The position numbers and the translations under genes are program-made. A stretch of DNA of 64,000 nucleotides from Halocaridina rubra (lineage: Eukaryota > Arthropoda > Malacostraca > Decapoda > Atyidae): positions 1-64,000 of the forward strand of contig JAXCGZ010007700.1 of assembly GCA_037179515.1 (NCBI GenBank). Reading direction: 5' to 3'. Below are positions 45,715 to 57,812 of the stretch, piece after piece (within the stretch, counting starts at the first letter, position 1; every line of letters starts with the position of its first letter). The notes below the pieces were generated by a model that was given only the letters and a program-made list of their open reading frames with translations, had not been told where the DNA came from and made no database searches.

Positions 45715-46240
45715 AAAGTGACTCAAAATACAATCAAGAGCAACAGCAGCAAAATATTGCAAAACACTGCATGAAACACTGGTAATACGGAATGGCAGTC
45801 GTGCCTGCTTAACAGCAATATGCGGCAGTACCTGCATTTATGGTGCAAATGAAAGGAATGAGCGACACAATCAAGTGCAACAGCATCAAAATGTTGCAAA
45901 ACAGTGCATGAAACACTGGTAATACAGGATGGCAGTCGTGCCTGCTTAACAACAATATGCGGCAGTACCTGCGGTTATGGTGCAAATGAAAGGAATGAGC
46001 AACACAATCAAGTGCAACAGCAGCAAAATGTTGCAAAACAGTGCATGAAATACTGGTAATACAGAATGGAAGTCGTGCCTGCTTAACAGCAATACGTGGC
46101 AGTACCTGCGGTTATGGTGCAAATGAAAGGAATAAGCAACAATGAATTTTACCGACTAGCACCCAGTGCCACAGAATACAAACAAGTATAGTATAGAGGT
46201 CGTGCCTGCGTATGAGCTCGTATATGGCAGTACCCACAAA
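45715..46240 (-). repeat. 137-bp tandem repeats in the Gypsy leader
   Basis: GTCGTGCCTGC occurs at 45798, 45935, 46072 and 46199, with matching sequence between, giving two exact 137-bp periods and one of 127 bp. The repeats lie between the primer site and Gag on the minus strand. Confidence 0.85.
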
Positions 46241-46893
46241 TAAAATGTCGTAAGTAAAATACTGGAGTGTTGCCAAAAGGGCACAGATCCTATGCAAAAT
46301 ACACCAAAGATAAGCTAACGGCTTACAAGGCAGCCAGATTACACATGTCTACTAGTAATGAGAAAATCTATTTTTGAGTGACAACTCAGACACATGAAGG
46401 GCTTAACCTAGGCTCGATAAATGACACCAAAGTTTTTCTTCCCAATCAATGAGCAGTCAATGCTTGAATATAAAACACAATTATAAGCAAAATACTTAAT
46501 ATGCTTACTCCCAATTCCTAAATCCCAAGGAAATATAAACAATTCTTAACAAGTATCACCCTTTAAAGGATATATAAAACACGAATACTTTAAAACTCAA
46601 TCTTATCACGCAAATAAATGAAATTTTAGATAACACGTCTACTCATCATGCAAAATTTCTTAAGTCTGTTACCACATAATCTCATGCAGATTTCCTGAAA
46701 TTTTGTTTACCAAATGGGAAACAAGAAAATATTAGTTACCGTAATTAATCTTGAAAATAAAAAAAAAAATTCTGATCCGCAACGTCTCTAGCGATAAAAT
46801 TTTCAATAATCAAGCCAATGGTAATCGGGTTTCATGTGCAATGTTAAAAAGGTAAATAAAAACAAATTTATCAAAATCAGTCTGTCTGTTCGG
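46241..46893 (-). other. Gypsy leader, non-coding
   Basis: An A+T-rich stretch between the primer-binding site and the 137-bp repeats, with no gene that I can support. Confidence 0.5.
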
Positions 46894-46911
46894 GTCCCTG
46901 TTCGGACACCA
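46894..46911 (-). other. Primer-binding site, lysine-tRNA-like
   Basis: On the plus strand GTCCCTGTTCGGACACCA, whose complement TGGTGTCCGAACAGGGAC differs at two of 18 positions from the site for animal tRNA-Lys (TGGCGCCCGAACAGGGAC). It lies four bases from the LTR edge at 46916, the expected place for a primer site on the minus strand. Confidence 0.8.
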
Positions 46912-46915
46912 ATAT

Positions 46916-47453
46916 TGTTGGGGGAATGGAGAGCTGTTCAAATTCTGTTTTACTAAAGGGACTCAAAGTACTGAACTCAGTTAAGAGCTCACAAACAGAC
47001 AGGACAGATATTTGTACTTGAACATCCCACCCGTATACCACTACTCGGTCAAATGAAACTCAGAATTCAACTTTCTTTTAATTTTGGAAATGCAATGACA
47101 TTAAAATAATTGAATTAAATTTTTAGATTAAATTTTATGAAAAGCTTCCTTGAATCCCGGAAGTGGTGAGCACGATTTTGTTTCCCGGCACCACAGATGT
47201 ATGCTAAGACTTTGGCCTCAACTCGATGATTACCACTGTCACACAGGCAGAGTAGAATAGAGGACACTTATTTGTGCCAGATGAATTCCTGTGACGATGC
47301 CAAGTAAATAACGTTTGAAATAAACTTGACTGCTGAGGAGAGATGCTGCCTCTGGGATATTTGGCCACCAAATGAGGATGCTTCAATGTCCCTCCTGGTG
47401 ATGTCATCTGTAGGATATATTTCTAGAGCTGTAACTGGCTCTTATTTTACAGC
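46916..47453 (-). repeat. Gypsy 5' LTR (LTR3), truncated by A5
   Basis: It starts TGTTGGGGGAATGGAGAG and matches LTR1 and LTR2 for about 540 bp. It stops at ..GGCTCTTATTTTA, after which family A sequence (copy A5) begins. The primer site next to it marks it as the 5' LTR of the minus-strand element. Confidence 0.85.
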
Positions 47454-47677
47454 AAACCCTCTTCACAGTAAATGAGCTGACCAACATTATTATTCAAGCC
47501 ATACAAGCAGCCGTCCGACTCCTTGAAACCAAAGCTTCTCCTCAAGATGCCTACAATCAAGTCGCCGAAGTAGCCCACTCCGTTGTTGGCCAAGCCCTCA
47601 TCTCCAGAACCCACCACCGGCCTCAACAAACCACCACTCCTACCACCTCCACCTCCTTAATTCATCAAGATGTTTAA
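47453..47677 (+). pseudogene. A5 ORF1, C-terminal end only
   Basis: About 75 codons remain of the ORF1 C-terminus (VNELTNIIIQAIQAAVRLLE, then SPQDAYNQV). The frame is intact to its TAA at 47675-47677. The knuckles and N-terminus are absent owing to 5' truncation. The stop overlaps the ORF2 start in ATGTTTAA. Confidence 0.85.
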
Positions 47678-50600
47678 TCTCAGGATCCTACACTGGAACA
47701 CCCAGGGTCTCAGACACAAGGTACAACATCTTGAAGGCATTGCCAAGGCTGACAACATAGATGTCATCATTGTTCAAGAAACCCTGTGCACAGAGCAAAA
47801 CACTCCAAAAATCTCAGGATACATAGGATTCTACCAGCACTGGTGTCCAGGGGAGAACAGAGGCAGCGCCACCTTCATCAGGAAAAACCTGTTAGCCAAG
47901 GAAATAACCCGACTGGTCCACTGCGGCGAAGAAGTCCACGTCCTCCCTGTTAACATCAAACTTCAGGGCAGCTGCATAGATCTGTGCAACATTTACAGAC
48001 AACAGGATGGTGGCTTAGACCTGACTACCCTCTTCGGGCTAGCTAGTCATTGTGACTTGGTAATAGGCGGTGACTTCAACGCACACCATCCAAAAATTCA
48101 GGTATGAGCGCCCTTGTGCTGCAGGCAGACACATCATGAGCCTGCTGGACGACCAAGAAGACGTCTCCCTTCTCAACAATCATGAGCCAACACATGACAG
48201 AGGTGGAATACTGGACCTCACCTTTGTCTACAACTCCCTAAAGCAAGACGCCACATGGAGAGTTCATCCCCTGGTCACAGGCGACCACTACGGGATCCAT
48301 CTCACACTGCCAATTCCTGAAATCTTCCAAATCCCTTGCTCCTCCTCCTCGATGGAATTTCAAGAAGGCCGACTGGGGCCAATTCCAGGAGCACCTCAGC
48401 AATTGTTTTTCAGCCTACACACCATCCGAAGACATCGACCAAGCAGAGGCCGAGCTATTCACTGCCCTGCAAGCTGCAGCAAACTCCTCCATCCACCTCT
48501 GCAAACCACAACACACCACTCATCGGGACAGATGGTACTACTGTGACAGAGTTAACGTCATCCGGAAAATGCACAGGAAACATCGCACTGAAGACCCCTA
48601 CCGCACTCTCCAGGCAGTCGAAGAACATGTCCATGAAGAGACACGCAACATTAAGAGGAAAAAATGGCTAGAGTGGTGCTCCACCCTAGATGCTCACACC
48701 TCTGTGGGCCAGATGTAGAGGAGCATTAACTTCTTCGCTAAAGGAAAACCTCCTAAAATCATCCCCCAGAGGGATCCTAGCAGGACAGCAGAAGAACTCT
48801 CCATCAAATTTGCAGATAGAATGAGCTCCAACCAGCTCCCCATCACCACCAGAACAACTCTTCAGGACCTCACCACTGCAAGATGGGAAGAAATAGAAGA
48901 GGCCATCAACACTGAAGACGAAACAGATTCCCCATTCTCTCTGACTGAGCTACTAAGAGTAAGCAAAAGCTCTAAGAACACAGCCCCAGGTGCTGATAGA
49001 ATCACATACACAATGATTCAAAATATGAGGCCTCAAGGGGAGCTTGCTCTGCTCTCTCTGATCAATTCGACATACACACGAAGAATCAGACCAGCCTCAT
49101 GGAACAGAGCAGACATTCAGCCCATCCCAAAACCACAGGACCCTGACAACCCTCGCCCCATCTCCCTCCTAAGCTGCCTGAGCAAGACCATAGAAAAGAT
49201 GGTACTTAACAGAGTCTGCTAGAATCGCCCTATCTTCCCAGAAAACACGTTTGCCTACCAGCCTGGCTTAGGCATCTCAGAGTGCATAGCCTCCATGCTA
49301 TCACTTATCAACAACTGCCGTGGATGCATTGTTTTTCTAGACCCAGAGAAGGCCTTTGAACCAGCCAATGTGCTGGCAATACTCTCAGCTCTCATTTCAA
49401 AGCAGATCAAAGGTAACCTTCTCTTATGGATCAATCAGAGTCTACAAAACCGTAGTGCACGAGTCAAAGTAGATGGGACTACTCCACCTACAAAAACCAC
49501 GAAAATGGGACCCCCCAAGGTGGAATCCTTAGTCCCTTCCTCTTTAATTGTCTCATGGAAAAACTCATGGACATCGCACAACCACATGGAGCCAAACTCT
49601 TCAACTATGTGGATGACTTTGCCCTTGTCACAATAGGCGACAGGAGCTCTAACAAGACACAGTGCTGCCTCACCAAGATTCACCAAGCCTCCATCTCCCT
49701 CGGAGTTAAAATCAATGCCCGCAAAACCAAGGCCCTTCCCATCAACCATGGGAGACCAGACACTAATCTGGTCATTGGCAATGAGCCTGTGGACTGGGTT
49801 ACCAAGCACCAATACCTGAGTGTAATCATTGACGGCAGACTAACCTTTGGACCTGAAATTCAACACTTGCGCAACAAATGCAGCCAGCGACAAGCGGTCC
49901 TTCATCGGATGTCAGGCCTCTACAATGGTGCATAATTTAATATCCTCAGAAGCTTCTATGTACAAGCCATATGCAGCTTCATAGACTATGCTTGTCCCAC
50001 AGTCTGGCTACTAAAAGACCTACAATGGGACAAGATTGAAGTAATTCAAAACAATGCCATACGTACCATGCTAGGAACCCCCATGTGGACCAAGAGAGAA
50101 AACATCCAGATGGAATCGGGACTCATGCCACTCAAACTTAGAGCTCAGCAAAGACTGACCCTCTTTGTGGCCAAAACCACCACTGCCCAACATAAATGCC
50201 TTGCTGGCACAAATCTTCATCAAGCCCTCAATTACCACTCCAACCACCATCCTAGAACCTGGGCAGCCAAGGTCTGCGCTAGCCTGCAAGCACTGCCAGT
50301 CAGGGAGAGCATCCTAGCCAAGATACAGGACACTCCGCTTCCTGAATACAGATGCCCATCACCATGGAATGACCAACCACTTGACATAAAGATCGAGCTC
50401 CCTGACAACCCCAAAAGCTTGGTAAACCCGCTTGTCCTTAAAAACATATACAAGGACAAAATTCAGAGCTGGAGCAGGCCAAACTCTCAAGTCTACTACA
50501 CTGACGGTTCAGTAAATAAAAAAACTGGAGCCTCAGCCGCCGCCTTCACCACTGGAAACCACGTTCTATCCTGGAGGACTGTCAAACTCCTGCTCATCGC

Positions 50601-51352
50601 AACAGACTGAGCTTGTTGCCATAGCCAACGCCCTTAACTTCTTCATCCAACAAGGAGCTGACCATACCCTAACTCTTTCTGACTCTAAAGGCGCCTTACT
50701 GGCCATCAAGAAGCCACTCCTCAGAGACAATGTACGAATCATCACCACCATCCTCAACCACTACCAGAGGACGACCAGCCTTGGAAAAGCCATCACTCTT
50801 GCCTGGATTCCCAGCCACGTCGGCATCAAGGGATATGAGGAAGCTGATCAAGCTGCCAAATAAGCCACTCTCAGAGCAGAAATCCAAATATCTCTGCCTC
50901 CTGGGATTCAACAGATTAAAAATAAAGCCACCAAGTCACTCCTTAACGCCTTAATAACTAAACACAACTTGTGCACAGACACTGGCTCCCCTACCACCTG
51001 GTTGTACAAAGCCACCACTGATCTTCAACGAATCACACTGCCTAAGAACCTTCGACGAAGCATGGTGGTCAATGTGTACCGTCTGAGACTCGGGTACAAG
51101 TGCACCTGGCGAATAGTGGATGATATCATCAGGGAATGCACCCTTTGCCAGGTAGCCTCACCACATCCACGGCTCCATTACATCCTCGAATGTGATTCCT
51201 TTTCAGAAATTCGACGGAAAACTGGTGCCCCCGAAACATCCAACGAAGATCCAAATGCCCTTCATGTTGCTAGCTCCATAATCAGACTAGCAACAAACAA
51301 CTACATGAACAGTCTACTAAGTATTATCAGTCAATATCCTCCACCAAGGTAA
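47670..51352 (+). pseudogene. A5 ORF2, complete length but broken
   Basis: The ATG at 47670 starts the endonuclease with LRILHWNTQGL, VQETLCTEQ (about 47775) and IGGDFNAHHP (about 48062). Frameshifts occur near 48100 and 48340. A TAG at 48716 replaces Trp. RT (48821-49935) has FLDPEKAFE, a 1-bp loss near 49475, and NYVDDFALV, where the Ala of YADD is Val (about 49602). A TAA stands at 49932. RNase H keeps YYTDGS (50500), but the frame shifts near 50575 and a TAA is at 50861. The CCHC end (ECTLC...H...C) is intact to 51352. This is the only copy in which the whole ORF2 length can be followed without an insertion. Confidence 0.9.
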
Positions 51353-51589
51353 CCATGTAATAACTCTCTCTCACCACCAAAACAGGAATTCATTTAATTG
51401 GTTTGATGTAAACTAATAATCCTCAGCTGAACACCCTCAAGAGTGAATACCACTAACAATAACAAGATTTCACCCCACTTCCTCACCAAATAGGAAAGAG
51501 CGAATGCCAAATACAATAAAAGATCTTATCCCACCTGCGGGCCACAAGGGAAGGTCTGCTCACCCTCAAGGGAGAACATCTAAGAAAAT

Positions 51590-51757
51590 AAAAAGAAAAA
51601 AAACTTTAAACTCAGAGATGGGCTCTCTAATGGTATCAGTCTTCTGGGCTGGGGTATGATTTGGGGCAGCAGCACTCTCCATGCTGCTGCCAGAGGCCGT
51701 CCATGGTCTCTTCTTCCTCACAACCGTCCACCCCTCTTGAGGAGGGTCGAGTTCCAT
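51590..51757 (-). pseudogene. A6 ORF1, N-terminal fragment
   Basis: The minus-strand ATG at 51757 gives MELDPPQEGWTVVRKKRPW, the same start as A1 ORF1. About 50 codons of ORF1 remain, ending near IREPISEFK before the junction with A5. This supports the choice of start codon in A1. Confidence 0.8.
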
Positions 51758-52880
51758 TCTCCCCTCTGAAGGGGAGAAGGAGAAATGGTAGAGGCCGTGA
51801 CTAACGACTAGTCATGGATGTCCACAGATTTCACTAAGTGTATTATATCCCTTGCACTGTTAACTCGTCAATATTGTTTAATATAATATAAGGGCCATGT
51901 GGCTGGAACACTTAATTTAATTAGAACACTACAAAACTTGTTTTATCACTAATAACAGTCTTCTTTCTTCTCAACTCTCGTGAGAGAGAGGAAGGCAAGC
52001 AGAAAATAAACAATGGATCACCTCGGTTATGAGGCACACTACAAAGTATGCTCAGCACCAGTGATCTTTTTATTCCTCGTCCCAGTTCTCATAAGAGAGG
52101 GAAAAGCAAACAGAAAAATAGATGGAATATGAAAACGTGAACACTCTCTATAGAATTATGGAACACACAATAATGTGTTCAACTAAACCAAAACAAAACA
52201 TAAGCATAAAAACAAAAAACAAAGGCAATCTTTCTGTTTCTTTCTCTGGCTCTCGTGAGAGGAAGAAAAGAAAACAGAGATACTTAGGTTCGTTTTTTCT
52301 TTGTAGTAACTTCCAACTTTAGATCACTGAAAGTAGTGGAGGAGGAGCAAATCTCTTCAACTGGTGGGAAGAGTAGGCTTCAACTACCTATCGCAAAAGA
52401 GATAAAAACAAAGTAAAAACTTGAACACTTTCTATATCTCATCCCAACTCTCGTAAAAGAGAGAGAAGAGCAGGCAGAAATAATTAGAGTTATAGAACAC
52501 ATACAATAACTTGTTTTCAACTAAAACTGATATGGTACACAAAAACAAAAAACAATCTTTTTGTTTCTCTCTTTGGCTCTCATGAAAGAGAAAGAAAGAG
52601 AACAGAGATACTTGGGCTCGTTTTTTGTAGAAAGTTAGTCGGTTTCAACTGCTGGCAGAGAGAATAGGAGGAGGTCCTATCGCTACTGGAGCTGGAACCA
52701 GGCTGAAAAGTTTTTTCTTTCTTTAAGATGGGATAGGATAGGTGGGGGGAAGAACAATGACGGCGTCGAGTGAACTCTCTTAGCCCTATGCAAGGTGTCA
52801 TCACTGAAGAGAGGGGGATATAGGGTGGGAAGGACTGGGGGGATAAGCACGAAAATTGAAGAATGAAGAGATGAATAGAG
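51600..52880 (-). mobile_element. A6: inverted 5' end of family A (5' UTR and start of ORF1)
   Basis: Read leftward this matches A1 from its 5' UTR to about 1040 and stops at the A5 tail. It holds the 331-bp type direct repeats (CTCTCGTGAGAGG near 52250 and GGCTCTCATG near 52575) and extends further 5' than the A1 sequence in this window. It is not the missing 5' part of A5 by simple twin priming, because it lies beyond the A5 3' tail. Confidence 0.8.
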
Positions 52881-53393
<513 letters not shown>

Positions 53394-53442
53394 GCTTAGT
53401 AAAAGGGATAAATCAAAAGGTCAGTTGCGCACACATATGCAC

Positions 53443-53922
53443 ACTTGAAAAAGCACATAGCTAAGCTTGAAAAAGTTCAAAGACATGCCACGAAACTGGT
53501 GCCAGAAATACGCAATCTCAGTTACGATGAGAGGCTGAGGGAATTAGACTTACCATCATTCGAAGCTAGAAGAGTGAGGGGGGATATGGTGACAGTCTTT
53601 AAATTCCTTCATGGTTATGATAGAGTGGATAGGGATCGATATTTTGATATTGCTGGCTCTAGAACTAGAGATCATAGTTTGAAGCTTCGTAAGAAAGCTT
53701 CTTTGCAGGATGTAAGGAAATACTTTTTCAATGTAGGAGTAGTTGAGAATTGGAATTCGCTAAGCGAGGAGGTAGTTAATGCTATCTCAATCCATAGTTT
53801 TAAGGACAGGTATGATAAGTATCATTAAGTCTAAAATGGAAGCGATCAGGAGACGGGAAGATACGAGCTTTGGGCTCTTTCCCGTAAACACAATTAGGTA
53901 ATCAATTAGGTAATCACTTATG
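53443..53922 (+). mobile_element. D2: 3' end of a D-family CR1-like element
   Basis: This matches the last 480 bp of D1, from the RT C-terminus to the AATTAGGTAATCA tail (about 53891-53918). It is 5'-truncated and lies just past the (TA)n tract. It is almost identical to the corresponding part of D3. Confidence 0.88.
53445..53828 (+). pseudogene. D2 RT C-terminal fragment
   Basis: An open 127-codon frame shows KVQRHATKLVPEIRNLSYDE, LKLRKKASLQDVRKYFFNVG and a final DRYDKYH stop. It is the CR1-type C-terminal domain without any RT core, so it cannot act as an enzyme. The absence of stops indicates a recent copy. Confidence 0.85.
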
Positions 53923-53925
53923 TGT

Positions 53926-55091
53926 GCCATGGTTTCAGAAAAGGTAGATCAACAGTAACAAACTTATTAGAATTTTATGATGAGGTAAGCCGAATCTTAC
54001 AGGAAAGAGAGGGCTGGGCAGATTGCATATTCCTAGACTTCCAGAAAGCGTTTGACAATGTTCCTCATGGGAGACTTATTAGGAAGCTGCAATCAATGGC
54101 TAGAATAGGTGGAAATGTTTTGGAATGGATAAAAACTTACTTAGAAGGAAGGGAACAGAGGGTTAGAGTAAGACACTCAGTGTCTGAATGGAGAAGAGTT
54201 AGTAGTGGAGTTCCACAGGGTTCAGTTTTAGGGCCACTTTTGTTCCTTGTATATGTAAATGACCTACCAGAGTCTGTAAATTCATTCATGAATATGCTTG
54301 CAGATGATGCAAAGATTGTGAAGAAAGTAAAAAACGAGAACAATGGTAGAGAACTTCAGGAGGATCTAAATAATATGCATGAGTGGTCAGAAAAGTGGCT
54401 AATGAAATTCAATACTTCAAAATGTAAGGTAATGAGAATGGGTACAAGTGCAAGAAGGCCCAAGCTTGACTACTCGGTGGCTGGAGTACAACTTCAAGAG
54501 ACAGAAAATGAGAGAGATCTAGGAGTAAACATACTGGCAGATTTGTCTCCAGAAATACATATAAATGGCATAGTAAGGGCAGCATATGCATTCTTATCAA
54601 ATGTAAGGGTAGCCTTCAGGCACATGGACAAGGAAATATTCAAAAATATTTATGTAACCTATGTGAGGCCAAAACTCGAATATGCAACCCCCTTTTGGAA
54701 TCCGCACTTGAAAAAGCACATAGCTAAGCTTGAAAAAGTTCAAAGACATGCCACGAAACTGGTGCCAGAAATACGCAATCTCAGTTATGATGAGAGGCTG
54801 AGGAAATTAGACTTACCATCACTCGAAGCTAGAAGAGTGAGGGGGGATATGGTGACAGTCTTTAAATTCCTTCATGGTTATGATAGAGTGGATAGGGATC
54901 GATATTTTGATATGGCTGGCTCTAGAACTAGAGGTCATAGTTTGAAGCTTCGTAAGAAAACTTCTTTGCAGGATGTAAGGAAATAGTTTTTCAGTGTAAG
55001 AGTAGTTGATAATTGGAATTGGCTAAGCGAGGAGGTAGTTACTGCTATCTCAATCCATAGTTTTAAGGACAGGTATGATAAGTATCACTAA
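53926..55091 (+). pseudogene. D3 reverse transcriptase, 5'-truncated
   Basis: The frame is open to a TAG at 54984 with FLDFQKAFDNVPHG (54030), GVPQGSVLGPLLFLVYVNDL (54207), MLADDAKIV in place of MFADDAKIV (54291) and the CR1 tail. After the TAG the C-terminus continues to about 55091 (DRYDKYH). Most of the RT core is intact, but the fingers and endonuclease are missing. Similarity to D1 is very high at both DNA and protein level. Confidence 0.88.
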
Positions 55092-55117
55092 GTATAAAAT
55101 GGAACCGATCAGGAGAC
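53926..55117 (+). mobile_element. D3: D-family fragment, RT to near the 3' end
   Basis: D3 begins at the HGFRKGRSTV motif of RT, a few bases after the D2 tail, and runs to ..GATCAGGAGAC at 55117, where the family tail should follow but element E sequence begins. D2 and D3 are head-to-tail. Confidence 0.85.
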
Positions 55118-57478
55118 AAGTATATAAACATATGCTTACATTTCCTCCCCCATATGTATATGCAAACACATACACATATAGAGAAAGAAACTTTAGGTGA
55201 ATTAGCATTTTTGAATTGAAGTTTTTTGCCCGTGTACATCCACATATGCGTATGCATACCCAAATATACACGTGCAAAATATAAGGAGTTTGTAGGAATT
55301 TTTTGAGTTTGGGCTTTATCTGGTGTATGCCGGTTCTGGTATATTTCCCTATAATATTGGAGAAATTCTTTTCCACCAGGAATGGTCACTGTTTCTTTCA
55401 TTATTTAAGTTATTTGTTTCTTGAAGTAAGTGTAGAAAGTCCATTGCCATATTTCCCAGGTTTTTGATGCCATTTGAAATATACATGTATTTAGTGCCTC
55501 GACTTTAAGGCTCTTGTGGATCTCCTCCATTCTCTCTATATATGGTGGTCTTTCAGTGAGAATTCTCCTTAAATTTATATTCTGGATGGCTTGGAGTTTT
55601 AAACAGTTAGCTTTGGATAATATGCACATGGGTATTGGAGGGTATGTTAGTATAGGTCTTATTAAAGTTTGTATAAAGTTACTATTTTTGGCTTTTAGCA
55701 GGTTAAATCTTTTCAGCTTTGTTGATGCCATTTTACACTGTATTAATCTATTGCTTATGTGTGGCTTCATCCCTGTTTTGTTTAAGGTTAGATCCAGGGT
55801 TTTCAGGCTATTGGAGAAATTTATTCTATTATCATTAATTATCACATCCGATGGTTTATAAGCTGAAATAGATTAAAGTTGAAATTTGTTAATATTGGTT
55901 TTAATTTTCCATTTTTTCTCGTAGTCATCTATTTTGATTATTTCACGTTGTGTTTTTCTTGCTAAATAGTTCTTATTATGGTCAGTAATTATTTGGGTAA
56001 TGTCGTCGGCAAATATAATTGTTGTGCATCCTAGTTCTGGCTTTGGTATATCACTTGTAAAGATAGCATAGAGATGCAGACTCAGATTCGATCCTTAGGG
56101 AACGCCTGCTCTGAGTTCGAACTGAGTTCCCATGTGTTCGTTTATCTTAATAACTGACTTTCTGTCATGTATAAAGCCTGACAGAATTTTTGTTATTAAT
56201 GGGGGTAACTGAAGTACTATAATCTTAAATCTAAGTCCGTCTCTCCATACATTGTCAAGAGCAGCGGAGACGTCTCTGCTCAAAATATTGCACCGTCTTT
56301 TGACACGTTGTGAGATGGCTATTTTTTGGTATATATACGTTAGAGCTGTATGTGTGCCCCTGCCTCTTCTGAATCCGTGTTGGTTGGGGGGAGGGAAGTC
56401 ATTTAATTCTAAATATTTGTATACTCGGGAGTGTATTATTTTTTTGAATATTTTACCTGGGACTTCTAGGAGAGATATTGGGCGATAATTTTCGGCTAGG
56501 GTAGTGCTCTTCCCGGGCTTGGGTATAAAAATCATTACTTCTTCTTCTTCTTCTTCTCTCGCTTTTCATATAAATCATTACTGATATCTTAAATAGTTTT
56601 GGAAAGTAGCCTGCAGAAAAAGAAAAATTAAAAATGTCTAGTAGCTCAAGAATTGCTATATTTGGTAAATGGGTTAGTATTAGTTTATTAATGCCTGAAC
56701 GTCCTGGGGCTTTATTTTTGATATTGTTAATGATGTCTTTAATGTCAGCTATTGTGATTGGAGATATTAGATCGTCCCCTGGGGCTAATCTATTTAAATC
56801 TACGTTTAAATGTGGTGTAGTTAAATTTTCTTTTCTCTTAAGAAGTTGCATATTATTCTTTCTTTTTCTTGATTGTAGTTTGTGTTTTCTTCTTCGCTAA
56901 TATTAAACATGTTTTTCCATGTTTTTCTGAATTTTTCTTCTTTTTCTTGGCTGGTGAATAGTTTTTTTTATCGTTATTGTTATTGTTTATTAAATACGAC
57001 GTTGATTCTTTGCAGTTACCCATTAATTTCTTCATATCATTTCAAAAATTTTTGGGGTCCTTTTCTCTGTTTTGAAGTTTCATTATTATATTTTCCCAGT
57101 TATTATTATATGATTCTGTTAATTCTTTTTGTAGTTCCTCTTTTATCGTCCTCAGTTCAGTTAAAGCTTGGGGGCCCCAAGGGCCTCTGCCGACGTTATT
57201 TGATAAGGTTATGTATCTATTTTGGAGTGCTTTGCATTTGTCATTTAGTTTCGGGTGGTGTAAGGTTTTCGTCGTTTTTAAAGATAAATGATTTTCTATT
57301 GCTTTATTAACTATGTCATACCACTGTGTCAGGTGTTCTTCTATATCAAAGGTTGAATTAATGGTGGTATTTCTCGTGTTGTCTTGAGTGAATTTTTCAT
57401 CTAGGAAAGATTGAAAATTATCCCAGTTTGCATTTTTTAAGTCTCTTGATGGGGGAATTCTATTTGCTATAGGTTCTT
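55118..57478 (-). mobile_element. Element E: Jockey-like non-LTR retrotransposon fragment
   Basis: Minus-strand sequence holding RT and its flanks. The right edge is where the A7 3' poly(A) begins (57480), so E was probably split by A7, with its 5' part outside the window. The left boundary with D3 is approximate. Confidence 0.75.
55330..57470 (-). pseudogene. Element E reverse transcriptase, broken
   Basis: Reading leftward from 57470, a continuous linker (NANWDNFQSFLDEKF, then HPKLNDKC) runs to a stop near 57045. RT follows with KAPGRSGINKLIL (about 56715), IFIPKPGKSTTLAENYRPIS (56530), LLEVPGKIFKKII and NQHGFRRGRGTHTALTYIYQ (about 56375). The usual D-aromatic motif reads RDVSAALDNVW (about 56265). 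RAGVP, a TAA at the Q position (56092) and IIFADDITQIIT (about 56010) come next. The C-terminal region at 55845-55405 has LKTLDLTLNKTG and PILTYPPIPM. The NYRPISLLEVPGKIFEK-type motif is common in Jockey-like elements of arthropods; the clade call is provisional. Confidence 0.78.
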
Positions 57479-57812
57479 TTTTTTTTTTTTCTTTGATGTT
57501 CTCCCTTGAGGGTGAGCGGTGGACCTTCCCTTGTGGCCCGCAGGTGGGGTAAGTTTTGTTGATTGTAGGTGGTATTCGCTCTTAGGAGCGAATAGGTTTT
57601 CCTATTTGGTGAGGAGGTGGGGTGAAATCTTGTTATTGTCGGTGGTATTCACTCTTGAGGGTGATCAGACTTTCCTATTTTGGCCCGCAGGTGAGGTTGT
57701 GCAAATCTGTAAAGATAATGGAAAGCATAAGTGTTCAGTTGAGGATTATTAGTTTACATCAAACCATTTAAATGAATTCCTGTTTTGGAGGTGAGAGAGA
57801 GTTATTACATGG

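Larger units (their letters stand above)
38592..47453 (-). mobile_element. Ty3/Gypsy-type LTR retrotransposon with integrase upstream of RT
   Basis: Reading on the minus strand: 5' LTR (46916-47453, truncated), lysine-tRNA-like primer site, leader with 137-bp repeats, Gag-protease (45520-44426), integrase (44271-43076), RT (43075-40798, split by a solo LTR) and RNase H (about 40790-40408), then a 3' LTR (38592-39719). The GPY-type module after integrase and the RT motifs place it in the Gypsy group. The domain order is that of Copia and of the Gmr1-type Gypsy elements. The internal genes are broken by a few stops and frameshifts. Confidence 0.85.
47453..51590 (+). mobile_element. Family A copy A5, 5'-truncated in ORF1
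   Basis: The copy begins CAGCAAACCCTCTTCAC, matching 2116 of A1, and ends after the 3' UTR hairpin units with an A-rich tail near 51590. It lacks the N1 insertion and so provides the reference for the N1 boundaries. It abuts the truncated LTR3 at left and an inverted family A 5' end at right. Confidence 0.9.

Noticed and set aside
38592..47453. Two separate Gypsy fragments explaining the integrase-RT order
   Set aside because: The integrase C-terminus and RT linker share one frame with a single TAG between them, and one pair of LTRs encloses all domains; kept as an alternative to test.
47453..52880. A5 plus A6 as one twin-primed insertion
   Set aside because: Twin priming puts the inverted part upstream of the 3' part; here it lies beyond the 3' tail.
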